Positions 45,928 through 58,400 of a stretch of 64,000 bases of DNA are shown piece by piece. How positions within the stretch are numbered: position 1 is the stretch's first letter; every line of letters starts with the position of its first letter. Source of the stretch: Corydoras sp. C115 (Eukaryota; Chordata; Actinopteri; Siluriformes; Callichthyidae). The position numbers and the translations under genes are program-made. The stretch covers positions 1,576,001-1,640,000 of the forward strand of contig JAFMOC010000170.1 in the NCBI GenBank assembly GCA_019802505.1, given 5' to 3'. The notes beneath the pieces were generated by a model. It was not told where the DNA came from, did not search any database, and saw only the letters and a program-made list of their open reading frames with translations.

Positions 45928-46840
45928 CTACATGTTAGGATGTGTGTGTGCTGTGGGACAGATGAATTCACTCTTAGGTTAAGGGACCTGAATATTGTCT
46001 GTCTCTCTGGGCTCTGTATCTCATGGCTCGGTTTTAACATACAGTTCATTTATTATTTATCAGTCTTATTAAAAGTTATTCAAGAGCCGTCAGAATTCTG
46101 TAAAACAGCAGCTCAAGAGTGTCCTTTAGCCAGAGCTGGAACTTGCTGGAACATTGCAGGTTTAAAAAAAAAAAAAAAAAAAGAAATATTCCGATCGATA
46201 TCAAATGAATGTTTAATTATGACCCTGATACTGGATCCTAAATCTCCAAAAACAGAAATGTAAACATGTAATGATTATAAAATATCAAATAATTATGGCT
46301 AATTTAATTTTTTTTATTTAAAAACTGTTTCTGAAATGATTAAAATATCATTTTAAACGTAATATGTAATGCATTATAACATAATGTATTATTATATGTT
46401 AATACAGGTTTACATAAATAAATATTTAACACATATTTATTAACATTTGAAATAAATCCTTATAGATTTTTCTATATATTTTACATTCTTTTTAAATTAA
46501 TAATTTAATCCGTGAAACTGTTTCACATGTTTTAGAATCGATATAAAAGCAGCAGATCCCTGAAATCAAACGGATGTAGAGTCTGAAATCTAAATGTTTC
46601 TGTTGAATATTTAGATCTCAATATGCAGATGCATGAAAGCCTACAGAACTTTAACGTAACCTTCTGCGCACCGCCGTGATGTGATGTATGTGCACGTCGC
46701 TGTCAGCTGTGTTCGGGGAAGAGGGGGGGGGGAGGTTGGGGGAGTTGTTAAGGGAGGAGTGGTTGCAGGGCCCAGCCCTGAAAGGTCAGAGGGAGGCAGG
46801 AGACAGGCTGCCATGGCTTTGAACCTAACAGATGGTGAAG
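45366..46840. other. Unique noncoding sequence with simple repeats
   Basis: A runs at 45573-45594 and 45813-45828, a GT tract at 45899-45927, an A run at 46164-46181, an AT-rich stretch at 46260-46520 and a G run at 46720-46731. A 119-codon frame at 45904-46263 begins in the GT tract and has no recognisable domain. Confidence 0.45.
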
Positions 46841-47220
46841 GTTAGGTGACGTCCCCTCGCCTGGCCTTCCCTCAGTAATTGAGGACAATTTAAGCACCCA
46901 AAGAGCGCAGGCTTGTCCACTGTCAGGCCAAGCAAAAGGAGGTGAGGCTAATATGAAAATAATTTTGCATTACTGTCGGCTTTGTGCAGCCAGACGTTCG
47001 ATCTCATTCCCTGGACCAACCCTAATCTTGGCCTCGGGCTGGAGGGATGAAGTCTTGTCATTCTTGGTTGGGATGCAGGACTACGGACATGAATACATCG
47101 CTTCACCCTCTATTAAGCAACACTCTCCCAGTACTCCTAAAATCACTTCCACTCAGGGTGCCATTTGCTATGAGGATATTCACTGGAGGAGGGCTGACAA
47201 CTCCCCATTGCAGTGAAAAG
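46841..47220. promoter_or_regulatory. Candidate conserved noncoding element
   Basis: Repeat-free block with CAGTAATTGAGGACAATTTAA (homeodomain and SOX-like), GCTAATATGAAAATAATTTTGCATTAC (POU-like ATTTTGCAT) and CCTAATCTTGG. Two overlapping plus-strand frames (80 and 87 codons) have no recognisable domain. Confidence 0.3.
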
Positions 47221-48185
47221 TACACAGAAGGGCGTGCGATGCCCACTGCAAACACTCACTTGGATAGAGCACAAAGGCGTTTAAGATAATCGGCTGTCTG
47301 AGAACTTCTTTTATAGACTGTGGTTCCAGGTCCATGGAGTCATTTTTTATAGAGAGAAGCCTAAATAAGAGACGTAATCGCCGAACATCAAGCTGTCTCC
47401 ATCGAGTCAGGAGCTGCCTGACGCTGATTAACCCGTAGATCATTTCAATATCTACATTTGCCTTTTAAAAAATAATGATCTGCAACGCAAAAAAAAAAAA
47501 AGAGAGAGTTATTAGTTCTCGTAAGGTTAATCGTGGCCCCGGTTGTAACAATAAAGTTACCCCTCGGTGTGATGAAGTCATTTACAACTATTGATCTGAT
47601 TGTCAAACTGTAAGCATTAACCTTAAGAGCCTTGGAGGGAGTTCATGGGGAAGTGAAGGCACTCCAGGGACCTGCTTATCAGGAGGAAAGGATCTTAGTG
47701 ATGCAGAGAGGATGCAAACATATCTCCTTTAAACGCCGGCGTCGCTCAGGCACTTTTCATAACTCAGGAGCAAAGCACAAAGGGCCCTGGACTCTACCGT
47801 GACACCGGAATATCGACTTTTAGAACGATACTTGTCTTTCTGGATTGACTTTGAATATAAAGCCTGAAATCAGAGTTCCACTTCAGCACCAGGTCCTAAA
47901 AATTAGATAGTGTTTAGGTTTTATGAGGTCCATTCCAGTGTTGGCGGTTCCTGTGCTTACGTATGGCTCTTCATTTTGGTTGTTTCTTTAAGGAGATCCT
48001 GTGTTGTTGTTTTTTTTTTTTTTTTTTGACACCCCAATCGTTTTAGTGTCGTCTGTTTGAAGACATTTTTAGCTTCCAGAGTGGGACCAGACTGACTGCC
48101 CACTCACACAAAGACAGAATGTGTGCCTGAAAGTGCTTGTGGCATGACTGTTGGTCATTAGTTTGCTTTGTGTGTGTGTGTGTGT

Positions 48186-48232
<47 letters not shown>

Positions 48233-48999
48233 AGAAAGCAATAGAGAGAGAGAGAGACACCCTGGCCCTCTTCCAATGGGTCATGGTTCCTCGCACCCTC
48301 AGGCGTCGTCTAGCTGCAGGCTCTCTTAACAGATAATCTTCTCTTGGACCCGGCATGGTTTTACTCCCCAGTGTTCATTAAGAACACAGCCATTTAAACT
48401 GGTTCTGGTATCACTGCTCAGGCCTGGAAATATTGCCACATAGCTCTTGCAATAACAATAAAAATACTTCCATCCCCTGTGTGTGTGTGTGTGTGTGTGT
48501 GTGTTATACCAAGGATAGATACCAAAGACAGAAGAGGCATCTTTGTGACGACCTGTGGAATATAATAGCTGTAATTTCTAAAATGGACTCGTTGTTCATT
48601 CATCTGAACGGCGTGAGGTCGTAATGTTAAATATGACACGCCGTCGTGTTTCTTGCAGCGGATTTCAGAATTTTGTAAATTGGCTATATAAGTCATTTTC
48701 ATGCAGAACGTTTTTAATGCTAATTAGGACAACACTCCTCCGTGGACATTAATATAATACATAAAACAGATATGTACACGGCATTTAACTTACAATCTGC
48801 TGCTGCTGCATGAAACAGGTCTGTGTTTAGATTTCAGAACGCTTCCGAGTCTCTGCTCTGAAATCTGATCGTGATGCCTGTATCAGCTCTGTGCCGTTTG
48901 GGGAAATGTAGAACCTGTTGTACCGAAATGAGCACGCCCGTCTATCCGAAAGCATTAACGCTTGATGCGTGTAATTAATATGCAATTCATTGAGGTGCA
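47221..48999. other. Unique noncoding sequence with simple repeats
   Basis: Complex sequence at 47510-47800 may be constrained (GTCATTTACAACTATTGATC, GTAAGCATTAACC). T run at 48008-48027, a (GT)n tract at 48169-48230 with one interruption, a GA tract at 48243-48256 and a GT tract at 48479-48504. No gene is recognised. Confidence 0.45.
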
Positions 49000-50130
49000 T
49001 TAAGCATTTTAGTAAACTACAAAATCGATGTTTTGTCAAAATAGAAGCAAAGTTGCTTGATGTAAACATATATCGTTCTTAGGATTCTCTATTTTACGAG
49101 GCATATGTAAAAACTTTTAGCTCTTTAAACGTCTTGGCCTTCGAAAAAAAAGTTGATCAGTAATGATTCTGATGCCGCCGGTTGGGTGCAGTGTTAGCAG
49201 CAGGTCCGCCGTTGTGGAGCCGGTGATCAGGAGAGGGCCAGAGGTACAGCCGGCTTCTTTCTGTAATGATCCCCTTATTATTTTGCTTTTTCTCTTCAAA
49301 TAAAGCGAAAGGGCATTCATCATCGTGTTGACCCGTGAGATCACGGCAGCGAGCGTGTCTTTGAAAAGTAAAACTGAACCTCGCTTTTAAATAAGATAAA
49401 TAGTAAACAAATCCAGGCCAAACCTTTGAAAGGGTTTGCCAAGAGATTTACCTCGCCCTGTGGCAAATGATATTCCTTGAACTGGGTTTAGATTTCAAGT
49501 GTCTTGGGCTTAGTGAAATCTGGAACAAAAGAAAATGGATCTCCAAACAGCAAATATTATCTGCTGCCGGGTAAAGATGTTAAGATTGCATTTCTGTTCT
49601 CTGAAATGTAGGAGCAAAACTGGTACTTGGCAAATCCCAGAATAAAAGTCAATTTATGCCTGTTTATTTGGCTGCAGCTGGATCAGTGCCTGCCACATTT
49701 GGGCTTCGTATATGGGGATCGAGTCTTTTATGCATTATCAAGTTTTTTTTTCCACAGACAAATGTATTTTTATTTATTTATTATTAGTTATAAATCATGT
49801 TGCGTTCCGTCACTTTGCGCAAGTCCCTGTGCATTTCTGTCGAAAGCGCGGCTGTTTGTAGGTAAACTTCAAATACGATACAACGAAATATCACGTCTTA
49901 TATCATTCTTATTGCTATCTGGCACGGTTTCCCTGCTTTATTCGTTCTATTTGAAAACACTAACAAGCTGTGATGAAACATATATTTGCGCAGTTCTAAT
50001 TTACTCTTATAGAAACCTTGCAGTTATGAACATCACCTTGGAAGATAAAAGGATAACTGTTGTCTCACTGCCATATCCATTTGAGGCCAATTACAATGAT
50101 GACTGCAATAACTGTGTCCCGTAATAACAG
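49000..50130. other. Complex unique sequence, partly CNE-like
   Basis: 49430-49620 is repeat-free with GGTTTGCCAAGAGATTTACC, CAAATGATATTCCTTG and CAGCAAATATTATCTGC, and looks constrained. A 165-codon plus frame at 49627-50124 is the longest non-repetitive frame here. It is rich in Leu, Ser, Tyr and Phe, has no recognised domain, and I treat it as chance. A small exon cannot be strictly excluded. Confidence 0.35.
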
Positions 50131-50488
50131 AGCATGCACCCTCAATACTGACTTTGTCCCTTGATCAGTTTCTAAAGGGACTTAGATGAAAGCACACAAA
50201 ATAATTCATTTAGCCTCATTAGGGGGTTCCAATCCAAGTTGGCTTTTTAATCTCCAGCTGCTTCCCTTCCCTTGTCGCAACAAGAGGTGGCTTAGTTTAC
50301 TCCATCCAACTGGTTTATTTACCATCACGTCAACAGAAAAGCTCACAACAATGCAACCTATTGTATGTACATTCAATGAATAGTAATATTTAAAGATAAT
50401 TGAGCTAAGTTCTCTTAATGTATTTAGTTTATAATAGAACTGAAATAACACATCATGACAAATGCTAGTTGAAATATATCTGCAAATA
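50131..50488. other. Unique noncoding sequence
   Basis: AATTCATTTAGCCTCATTAG near 50201 is homeodomain-like. No gene or repeat is recognised. Confidence 0.4.
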
Positions 50489-50501
50489 TACATTATTTAT
50501 T

Positions 50502-50846
50502 CATCCATTCATTATCTTCCGCTTTATCCTCTATTAGGGTCACGGTGGGGTTCCCAATGCCCATCCAGAACATTTCGGGCGCTGAGCAGATACACCCAGG
50601 ACAGGACGCCAATCTATCGCTGGGCACACACTCACTCACACAGACACACTCTCTATGGGGCAATTTTGGAGAACTCAATTGACTTGATCCATGTTTTTTG
50701 GACTGTGGGAGGAAACCGGAGAACCCAGAGGAAACCTACGCGGACACAGGGAGAACATGGAAACTCCACCCAGATGGGGATTCGAAGCGGGAATCCCTAG
50801 TGCTGAGAGGAGAACATGCTAAACCACTAAGCCACCGTGCCGCCCT
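50502..50846 (-). mobile_element. V-SINE with 13-bp target duplication
   Basis: TACATTATTTATT at 50489-50501 recurs exactly at 50847-50859. Tail, body, core and the head ending AAGCCACCGTGCCGCC are present. A 9-base deletion removes the GGGGAGAAC portion after CCCATCCA. A and B boxes are recognisable on the minus strand. Confidence 0.94.
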
Positions 50847-50859
50847 TACATTATTTATT

Positions 50860-52200
50860 GTATACATATAAATATACATGTACACATTCTTAAATTGGCA
50901 GAAAATCAACAACTGGCTCTCTGACGAGATGAATTGTATTAAACTGGTTTGCAGTTTTTGGTTGGAGGCGTGATTAGACCCTGACTGCGGTGAAAGAAAG
51001 TTCCAGAAACAGCTGAGAACACGCTGTTTTAAATTTTTTTTTTTTTTCAGACGAGCACGTTGATCTTTATGTTTTATATTGCTCGTGAAGGCGACAACAT
51101 AAACGGTCGAGCCCATTAGCACGATTATAATTGATCACTTGCTGTCATGAGTACAGACCAACGGTACCCAACCAGACCGAATCGTCAGGGTAATTCACCA
51201 AACGATTGTTTACCCGCAGAATACCAACTCCTAATTCTGTAAACCTAAAAGAAAATCGTACGGGATATTCGTTCGTAACAGAGAAATAAAGATTCGGACA
51301 TCCTGTGAGTCACCGAGGCGGCGGCAGCCTGACGGTATATTGTGTCCCGGCTCTCGGCGTCATCTTGATTGGAGTCGTATAACATGAGCCATCAGTCCGT
51401 CCAAATCAGGAGCCCACCTTGCTTCACTCGCGTCGCTGCTACCCTTAGAGAGAAGCCGCGCTTTCATCTTAGGCCTCGTCTTGTTAAAAGTGAGCATGAG
51501 AAAGGGCGAGAGAGAGAGGGAGAGGGAGAATATGTGTGTGACAGCTACAGACAGACAGAAAGAAGGAGAAAGCGATGGCCTTGCTATCATTATATTTTGA
51601 TTTTTTCTCCCCCACTTTCTTTAATCCCACTGATGAAGTCTGGACAGGCAGAAGCATGCTCTTGCAGACAGCAATTTCGGCGCACCATATGCGGCTCACA
51701 TGTCCGTCCTCTCAGGGAAACGAGGGAAAGTAAGAGAGGGAGAGGGAAACGAGAAGAGGTTTCGGGGAAAAGGGCTCTGAAATACAGTCCTGGCTTAAGG
51801 GAGTGATGGGAGGACCGCAGCCCAAATGAAATGGTGAATGAAAAAGGAGGGAGGGAGGGAGCTGGTACGGGGGGGGGGGGGGGGGGGGGGATGTAGCTGA
51901 GCCCTGCTGGCTGCTGATCTCTTCTGATTTCCTCGCGCACTCCAGACCATGTCACTATCCATCAACCCACCACCATATCCGAGCTCCGGACCGAGCGCCT
52001 TAATATAAACTTCCACGCCCGTTCGTGGGGATGGGGGGGGGGGGGGGGGGGGGGGTGTAATAAATAAATAAATGTAAAAAAAAATAGGAATCCGTGATCC
52101 GTGATCCGAGGCGTGAAAAAATGCACAGTGATTGCAGGTAAACAAATGAGACAGGTACTTACACAAAATGGAGGAGCGCCGGTTCTCCAACCCCCTAGCT
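50860..52200. other. Unique sequence with two long G runs
   Basis: Contains a T run near 51036-51048, a GA-rich stretch at 51500-51535, 22 Gs at 51869-51890 and 23 Gs at 52033-52055. Proline- or glycine-rich frames at 51590-52378 come from the G runs. No gene is recognised. Confidence 0.5.
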
Positions 52201-52400
52201 GTATGCCGAGTGCACCCCCGGTCACGTGATGCGCAGCGTCAGTAGCGAAGCGTGTGTGCACCGCTGTAATTCCTCCCCCTGCCAAGCCTCCATCCCCAGC
52301 ATGGGTTCTGCAGGCACACCGGACCGCGGGGCTATAGGAGTTAACGCCGCAGAGGACGGAACGCGGGTTCCACCGCATGAATTTATCAAATCAATACACA
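52201..52400. promoter_or_regulatory. CpG cluster with CACGTG E-box
   Basis: Around 18 CpGs in 200 bp, with GTCACGTGAT at 52221-52230, close to the bHLH-Zip (USF/TFEB) consensus, and GGACCGCGGGGCTATAGG at 52320-52337. A transcription start near here is conceivable. Regulatory nature is inferred. Confidence 0.35.
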
Positions 52401-52720
52401 CACACAGCAGACAGTCCTCTCTTCTGAGGTGTCGTGTGTGCCGGGAGAAGGAGAAGAGAAAAAAAAAAAAAAAAGGGAAAGAAATGAGTGCAGCGTGGCG
52501 GCAAACCGAAAGCCTGCCCGATGTGTCACGATGCAGCTGAACCCCAGCTGCAAAAATACAAGTCGCAATGAGAAGTCATTCCAAAATCAAAGCCAGGCTG
52601 CACTCAGAGCGTCTGAACGTGCCTTTAATTCTCATCAGCTGCGTTCTGTACTCATCAGACATCGGAACATGTCTCACTCTGTGTAATACTCAGAGCTTGT
52701 TAGGAATGGTACGTGGTACC
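52401..52720. other. Unique noncoding sequence
   Basis: A run at 52459-52475. Otherwise unique sequence with no recognised feature. Confidence 0.4.
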
Positions 52721-52731
52721 GGGTTAATATC

Positions 52732-53083
52732 CATCCATCCATTATCTTACGCTTTATCCTCTATTAGGGTCACGGAGGGGGGAGGGGTTTCCCCATGCCC
52801 ATCCAGGGGAGAACGTTTCGGGCGCTGGGCAGATACACCCCGGACAGCGCCAACCTATCACACACTCACTCACACAGACAGACACACTCTATATGGGGCA
52901 ATTTGGAGAATTCATTTGACTCGATCCATGTTTTCGGACTGTGGGAGGAAACCGGAGAACCCGGAAGAAACCCATGCGGACACGGGGAGGACATGGAAAC
53001 TCCACCCAGATGGGGATTCGAAGCGGGAATCCCAAGCGCTGAGAGACGAACGTGCCGAACCACTAAGCCACCGTGCCGCCCTT
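52732..53083 (-). mobile_element. Full-length V-SINE with 11-bp target duplication
   Basis: GGGTTAATATC at 52721-52731 recurs exactly at 53084-53094. Tail variant CATCCATCCATTATCTTACG, then body, core and the full head ending AAGCCACCGTGCCGCCC. The body has small deletions at 52850-52865. Confidence 0.94.
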
Positions 53084-53094
53084 GGGTTAATATC

Positions 53095-53400
53095 GCTTTG
53101 ATGAAGGAATATGCTGCGCGTAAAGCAAGAAAAGGAGGACTTGTTGGGGAGGACAGCGTTGCGATGGGGAGGACTCCAATCATTTCATTGAGGTCAATAG
53201 ACCTCGCTCGCCTCCGAACAAGGGGAGTTCCATAATCCCACATGTGGTCCATCCGCTTGTATTCCCAGTTTGCGCTTTGCTGACCAAGCAACTTCCCCTT
53301 TAAAGATTGCATTGCCTTCCCATATACATAATGCATCCCTCGAAAGCCCCGCCCCCCTCCGCCGGGTTTGGGCCTTGACTGAAATACACAAGAAATGATC
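53095..53400. promoter_or_regulatory. Candidate conserved noncoding element
   Basis: Repeat-free block with CCAATCATTTCATTGAGGTC, GAACAAGGGG (SOX-like), CACATGTGG (E-box), CCCTTTAAAGATTGCATTGCC (TCF and POU-like) and ATACATAATGCATCC. It ends at the CT tract of 53411-53442. Confidence 0.4.
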
Positions 53401-53408
53401 TTCATTCG

Positions 53409-53410
<2 letters not shown>

Positions 53411-53442
<32 letters not shown>
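53411..53442. repeat. (CT)16 microsatellite
   Basis: Pure CT dinucleotides, 32 bp. Confidence 0.97.
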
Positions 53443-53444
<2 letters not shown>

Positions 53445-55137
53445 GGCGAGAGACACCCAGAGAAGGTTACATTTAAACAGTGATTGGGGAGTATATAATT
53501 AAGGCCGGGGAGAGTCGCTTGCTCTTTTAGGTGAGAATTGAAGGGGAATGAGAATGACCGTGTCTATTACGGGCCTTAAAGTGAGAGTGCGATGCGAGAG
53601 ACTCTCTCTCTCGCTCGCGGAAATAAACCCAAACTGATATTCGGAATGTGAGGAACACTCGACTTAGTACAAATAAAAAAAATAAAAAAAAAAAAACAAC
53701 ACGGTAAATATGGAAACTGGGTCCTTCCGTTCCTGCCGGCCCATCACACTGTGCCGGGGTAATATTTTCCCCCGAAATGTGGTTGGGGACGGCGGCGGGG
53801 ACCTATTTAATGGTACATGCAGCTGGCTTAAATGTCTTTCAGATGACATAGACAGAGCATGCTGGGAGATTGATGACATTTATGGGCAGCACACCTATGC
53901 AGTCCTGCCCCCAGCAAATCTCACACCAGGCTGCATCACCACCACATTAGACAGAGGGAAATGTTGCATGCAAACGGGAGACGGTCACACTTCTCTATCG
54001 AGACGCTAACGTGGAACTGAGGGTCCATCTGTATAACTCACTTCATTCGCTCGAGGGGGGGCGTGAGGAGGGGGGGGGGACGTCGTCGTGTGCTATTGAT
54101 CTTTAGGTTTGACATAATTCGACACGTCCTTTAAAACGTAAGGCCGGACCGGGACGAGGTGGGAGCTGGAGGTAAATGGAGAACGTGACTGGTCTTTGCA
54201 GTCGGGAGTCCGGGGTCCGATAATGGCAGTCATTCGGTGTGTATCGTGTTATTTTAATTGTAAAAATTGCATGGCTTGCGTGCAAAAGTGTCACAGGCGA
54301 CCAAAAAGGTAGCACAAATTCAACATAATAATAATGTTCATTTAAATAGACTATAAATAAGCTATTGAATTAAAGTCCTCATCCTGAGCCACCAGTGTGG
54401 TGATGCAGTCTGGTGTGGGACTTAAATGACCCACCCGCCCACCCACCAGACACCCATTGATTGTCCCCAAATTGTCCCTTAATGTCCATGTTCTATTAAA
54501 GTTTAAGACGGTATATTTAGAATTCAGTAAAAAAATAAAAATAAAAAAAATTTCCCCGGTCGCACCGATCATTTCAGCATCTTTTGTCCGGGGCTTTTGT
54601 GTGTTGGGTGTTGTGTAATGTCTCCTGCCTCTTTTTAATAACCCCTGTTTTTCATTAAACAATGGAGCCATAAAAGAACATTAAGCACAGTGTTGAGCTG
54701 CTCATCCAAAATTTACTGTTATATTTACTTTGTACTCTTTAATAATTAAGAGGGCGCTTAAGTAAAGCCTCAGTATGTTATCTTTAAGACTTTTTTTTTG
54801 TGTGTGTGCGATATAAAAATAAAGCAAAAGTATATGGAGTTTACTGCGCTACTTAAAATATAAGTAGTCCTGTCGTTTAAGTGAGGGCTGGCTGTGGCGA
54901 CGGCGGTGGGTTCTGTCCTCCATCCTGTAAAGAGCAGATACAAGAAGCAGATTTGGTTCAGGAGGGAGGACGGACTGAAAAACGACAATGATGATCAAAA
55001 AAAACGTCCCAATTTCAACTATTTTTAAATACACATTATTAACACATGAGCTCATGCACTTGACTTTGGGGTCCTGGTCTCCTGGACATCTGTTTGCATT
55101 TGTATGTGTTTTTTTTTAAAGAGCATGTGTTGGTTTG
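53443..55137. other. Unique noncoding sequence, partly CNE-like
   Basis: Complex, repeat-free stretches at 53700-53960 (AGACAGAGCATGCTGGG, CCACCACATTAGAC) and 54350-54520 (GCTATTGAATTAAAG, CATTGATTGTCCCC) may be constrained. A runs at 53675-53695 and a G run at 54070-54079. No gene is recognised. Confidence 0.4.
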
Positions 55138-55177
<40 letters not shown>

Positions 55178-55204
55178 CGTGTGTTGGTGGGGGGGGGGGG
55201 GGGG
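55138..55204. repeat. GT microsatellite followed by G16
   Basis: A GT tract at 55138-55176, then ACGTGTGTTGGT and 16 Gs at 55189-55204. Confidence 0.95.
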
Positions 55205-56397
55205 TGGATTTCGGGCTAAGTAGCCGAAGATGAGGAGTGCAGCAGATGCTCTTCTCTGCATTTGTATGGGTGGGTGGAATTAGAGTGACCTGGCCGGACT
55301 CACCCTTTACCCCTGAGGGCTCAGCGTCTCAGTGAAGGTCAAGGCCGCTGTGCACATGTTTGGTCCTCGGTTGCTGCATGTCTGTGAGCCACGAGAACAG
55401 TTTTTTTTTATTGTTTTTTTTATTATCAGGAACATCATGTTTTAATCTTTACTCTGTAGCACACTGTCTGTGACAAGAACAGTCATTCTTTTTGTCAAGA
55501 AATCATCTGTTTGTGGGTTAATTCTTCTCTCACTGCATCAGTAAATTGGTACGGAGCCGAAGTAAATTAGAAAAGAATGCACACATTTAAAAGGTCGTAA
55601 ATTGGCGCAGATGAGTTTGCTTTGTGGAAGCCGTTTTCTTAAGAGCAACAAATGAATGAAAAATCAAATGCTTTTTCTTTAACGACGACGAAACGTGGTT
55701 TACTAAAACATACATTTAATTGCATTCTGAATTCTGTGAAATATTACGAGCATGTCTGAGCAGAAACCATTCACGCTTTTCCTGTTATATATATATAATA
55801 ATAATAATAATGAGATATCAGCAGTTTTTTTAATATTATTTAAAAATAATATCTAATCTTTTGCACTTTTTTAAATACACATTGATCGAATTCAGATTTA
55901 CACTTAAAATAAAAACGAAACATCTCAATTATTGGGCCAAATTGTTATATTTTAACGCAATGGATATAAAACAGTTGAGATTGTGTTAAGTTTCATTAGA
56001 AATTTACTTGAACGTTTTATTAAAAAAACATTCACTATTACATTTTAAAGAGAACCAATAGTTAATATATGTATTAGAATTGTCAATATGCAAATAGGAC
56101 GTTCTATCCTATTAAATGATATTTCTGTAATATGCACTATATTAACACTTATAAACTCAACAAGGCTGCAAACTGATTAAATTGTTTATAATTAGGGCGT
56201 AATTTTTGTACTTAAAGACAAGCAATATTTTTAATAGATGTATATGAGTTATTATTGTGTGATAAAGAACACGTACTGAGCTTTTAAAATCCGAAAGTAA
56301 TTATTTGACACGTTAAATAATGCGGCACAATTTTAATGTAATCAGGATTCTGTTTTGTTTTTATTATAAATGAATCCTAATAAAAGGCAGAATGAAT
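55205..56397. other. Unique sequence, AT-rich on the right
   Basis: 55480-55640 is complex (GTAAATTGGTACGGAGCC, GGTCGTAAATTGGCGCAG). From 55680 the sequence is strongly AT-rich with an ATA/TAA run at 55786-55811. No gene is recognised. Confidence 0.45.
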
Positions 56398-56480
56398 TTT
56401 CGGATTCAGTTCAGTTTGGTTTTATTCATATTGCACTTTTTAAATACCAGCTTTACAATAATCCAATACATTTATTAGTT
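56398..56480 (+). repeat. Degenerate copy of the 2232 dispersed repeat
   Basis: CAGTTCAGTTTGGTTTTATT, CATATTGCACTTTTTAAATA and CCAGCTTTACAATAATCC follow the same order as TTCAAGTT..., GCGCTTTTTATAAC and GCAGCTTTACAGAA at 2232-2650, with a deletion in between. Only the left end survives. Confidence 0.45.
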
Positions 56481-57340
56481 TTAAGACTTTCAATTTATAA
56501 AAGGAAAAATATAACAAATATAATATCATGCTTGAACCCTAAGTTAATTTAAAAAAAAAAAAAAAGCTGTCATGCCTTTATTCAGCATTGTTTATATTGA
56601 TGTAATTAGTTGGTTTATAATCAAAGAAATGTTGGTTTTGTGATAAGAATTAATGAGTGAACCGTCAGGTACAATAAAATCCTGTTTTGCTTTTTATGGT
56701 CGTCCCAAAAGTAGTTTTGGAATCATGCAAATTACCTCCGCTTCTGTAATACACTTGTGTATAAATGTTGTCATTTTTTCCACATGAAAGAAGTGTTAAC
56801 ATCAAAAAATGAGGTGGCAATATTTTTTTCTTCATGCCAAAGCCTATCAGTCACCGTGCTGATGGGTTGTACTCGAGATGACTGCATGTCAACAACTGTT
56901 TACCCACATTTTTACAGAAATCAACAGAAATAGGTGATCACAGAGAAATGACAAGCATCAGACACTTCCCCTCTGAATTCCCCACTTAAGAGCCATTCGA
57001 GATATGCCCCCCCCCCCCATGTGACGTAGCTTGCAAAAAGAGGTGGAGAACCTCGTGTTCTTCTTCCTTTTCTTTTTTTTTTTTTCTTTTTTCTAATTTC
57101 CAGCCGTACCCGTAGGTAATGGGGTGTGCTGCGCGCCCACGGTCCCGTCTTTTGAAAGTTTGCCGGTGATCAAAGTGCCACTTCCCCCGCCATTAATAAA
57201 AGCTGTTTTTGTGTGAGCTTGATTAGCCGTAATGTGTCTGTCTGCCTGTCCGTGCCTGATGGGAACGTCAGATGTACAAAAGCGAGATGGTGCGGCGGAG
57301 GGATGCAGACAGTGTTGTGTTTCAATATTGGTGCCTTTTA
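56481..57340. promoter_or_regulatory. Candidate conserved noncoding block
   Basis: After AT-rich sequence and an A run at 56551-56565, 56650-57000 holds CAGGTACAATAAAATCC, GAATCATGCAAATTACC (full octamer ATGCAAAT), CCTATCAGTCACCGTGC and CTGCATGTCAACAACTG. 57120-57330 holds TTGATTAGCCGTAATGTG and CCATTAATAAAAGC. A C run (57008-57019) and a T/C tract split the two halves. Confidence 0.35.
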
Positions 57341-58298
57341 AGGGCACCGGGGCTAGATTTGTATTGATTCGAATTTGATAATGATTCTATTTGCTCTATT
57401 AAATTTGTATATATATTCGAGGGCTCGGTTTCACCCAGGCAGAGGGAAAAGAGGAGCTCGAGAAAAACAAATTAGTGTGTGAGGGTGGATTAAGTTGCAT
57501 GTAATCTTAGAGGAGGGCCATTGGTTAAAATTGTAGGAAGTGTCTGTTAAGTTACTGAGGAGCAGACAAAAAGGCTCTCTGCGAGTGTGTGTAATGTGGC
57601 TTTGTAGGTGTGTGTTCCTAAGATGGTTCTTGGTTACACACACACACACACACCAATGTCCATCCTCTCCTTTGCAAATGCTTGCTGGTTTAGAGGCGCA
57701 CACGTACAGAAGGCGATGGTAAGCCAGAAACGGGCCAGTGGTTCACCAGAAATGCCACTTGTAGACATCTGGCCGTGGTCAGTGGGCTTGTCAATACCTG
57801 TCTGTCTCCATCAGCAGCACACACAGAGGTCATTATCCGAGGGGAGGGCTGTAGGGTTGCGTGACACACCTCTGGGAATGACGGGCAGCTTAGGTCAGTG
57901 TGTCCCCCGGCCATTCGAAAGCCCTCACTATTCCATATGGGCTTTCACACGCTCACCGGCTTCCTCGGCCCCGGACGCAAGCCTCAGCCTGCCGTCTGAA
58001 AACGAATTCATCGAGTCGAGTCGAGTCGGCATTTTCGATTTCAAAGTTCCACACTTTCTCACGTGTAACGTGGCAGACTCATCACATGACGTCTGCCTTC
58101 AATACCCAGGAACACCGAGCTGTTATTTTACCCGAAGTTAGAAGAGTGGACATTCGGACAAAGCGACACAATGTTTGAGAGTTTGCGGTGTCACACTGTC
58201 TACAAAAAAAAACAAAAAAACAAAACAAAAAAAAACATAGCATGCATAATTGATTGCCAGAGTTTACCATCATTTTTTTTTTCTGTGGAGATGGAGAG

Positions 58299-58335
<37 letters not shown>

Positions 58336-58400
58336 TCCCGGGGCTGTTTGCAGTAATAGGATGTTGGATGTTTAATTCAGCACTGTGTACAGAGAGCCCC
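57341..58400. other. Unique noncoding sequence with simple repeats
   Basis: CA tract at 57636-57652, repeated GTCGA units at 58013-58027, an A-rich run at 58204-58236 and a (GA)16 tract at 58302-58333. A 177-codon frame at 57608-58141 starts before the CA tract and has no recognised domain. Confidence 0.4.

Noticed and set aside
49627..50124. 165-codon plus-strand frame
   Set aside because: No recognisable domain, no splice or promoter context, and length within what chance allows over 64 kb in six frames.
52866..53456. 196-codon minus-strand frame
   Set aside because: Runs through a CT microsatellite and a V-SINE; the repeated Arg-Glu and SINE-derived segments explain it.
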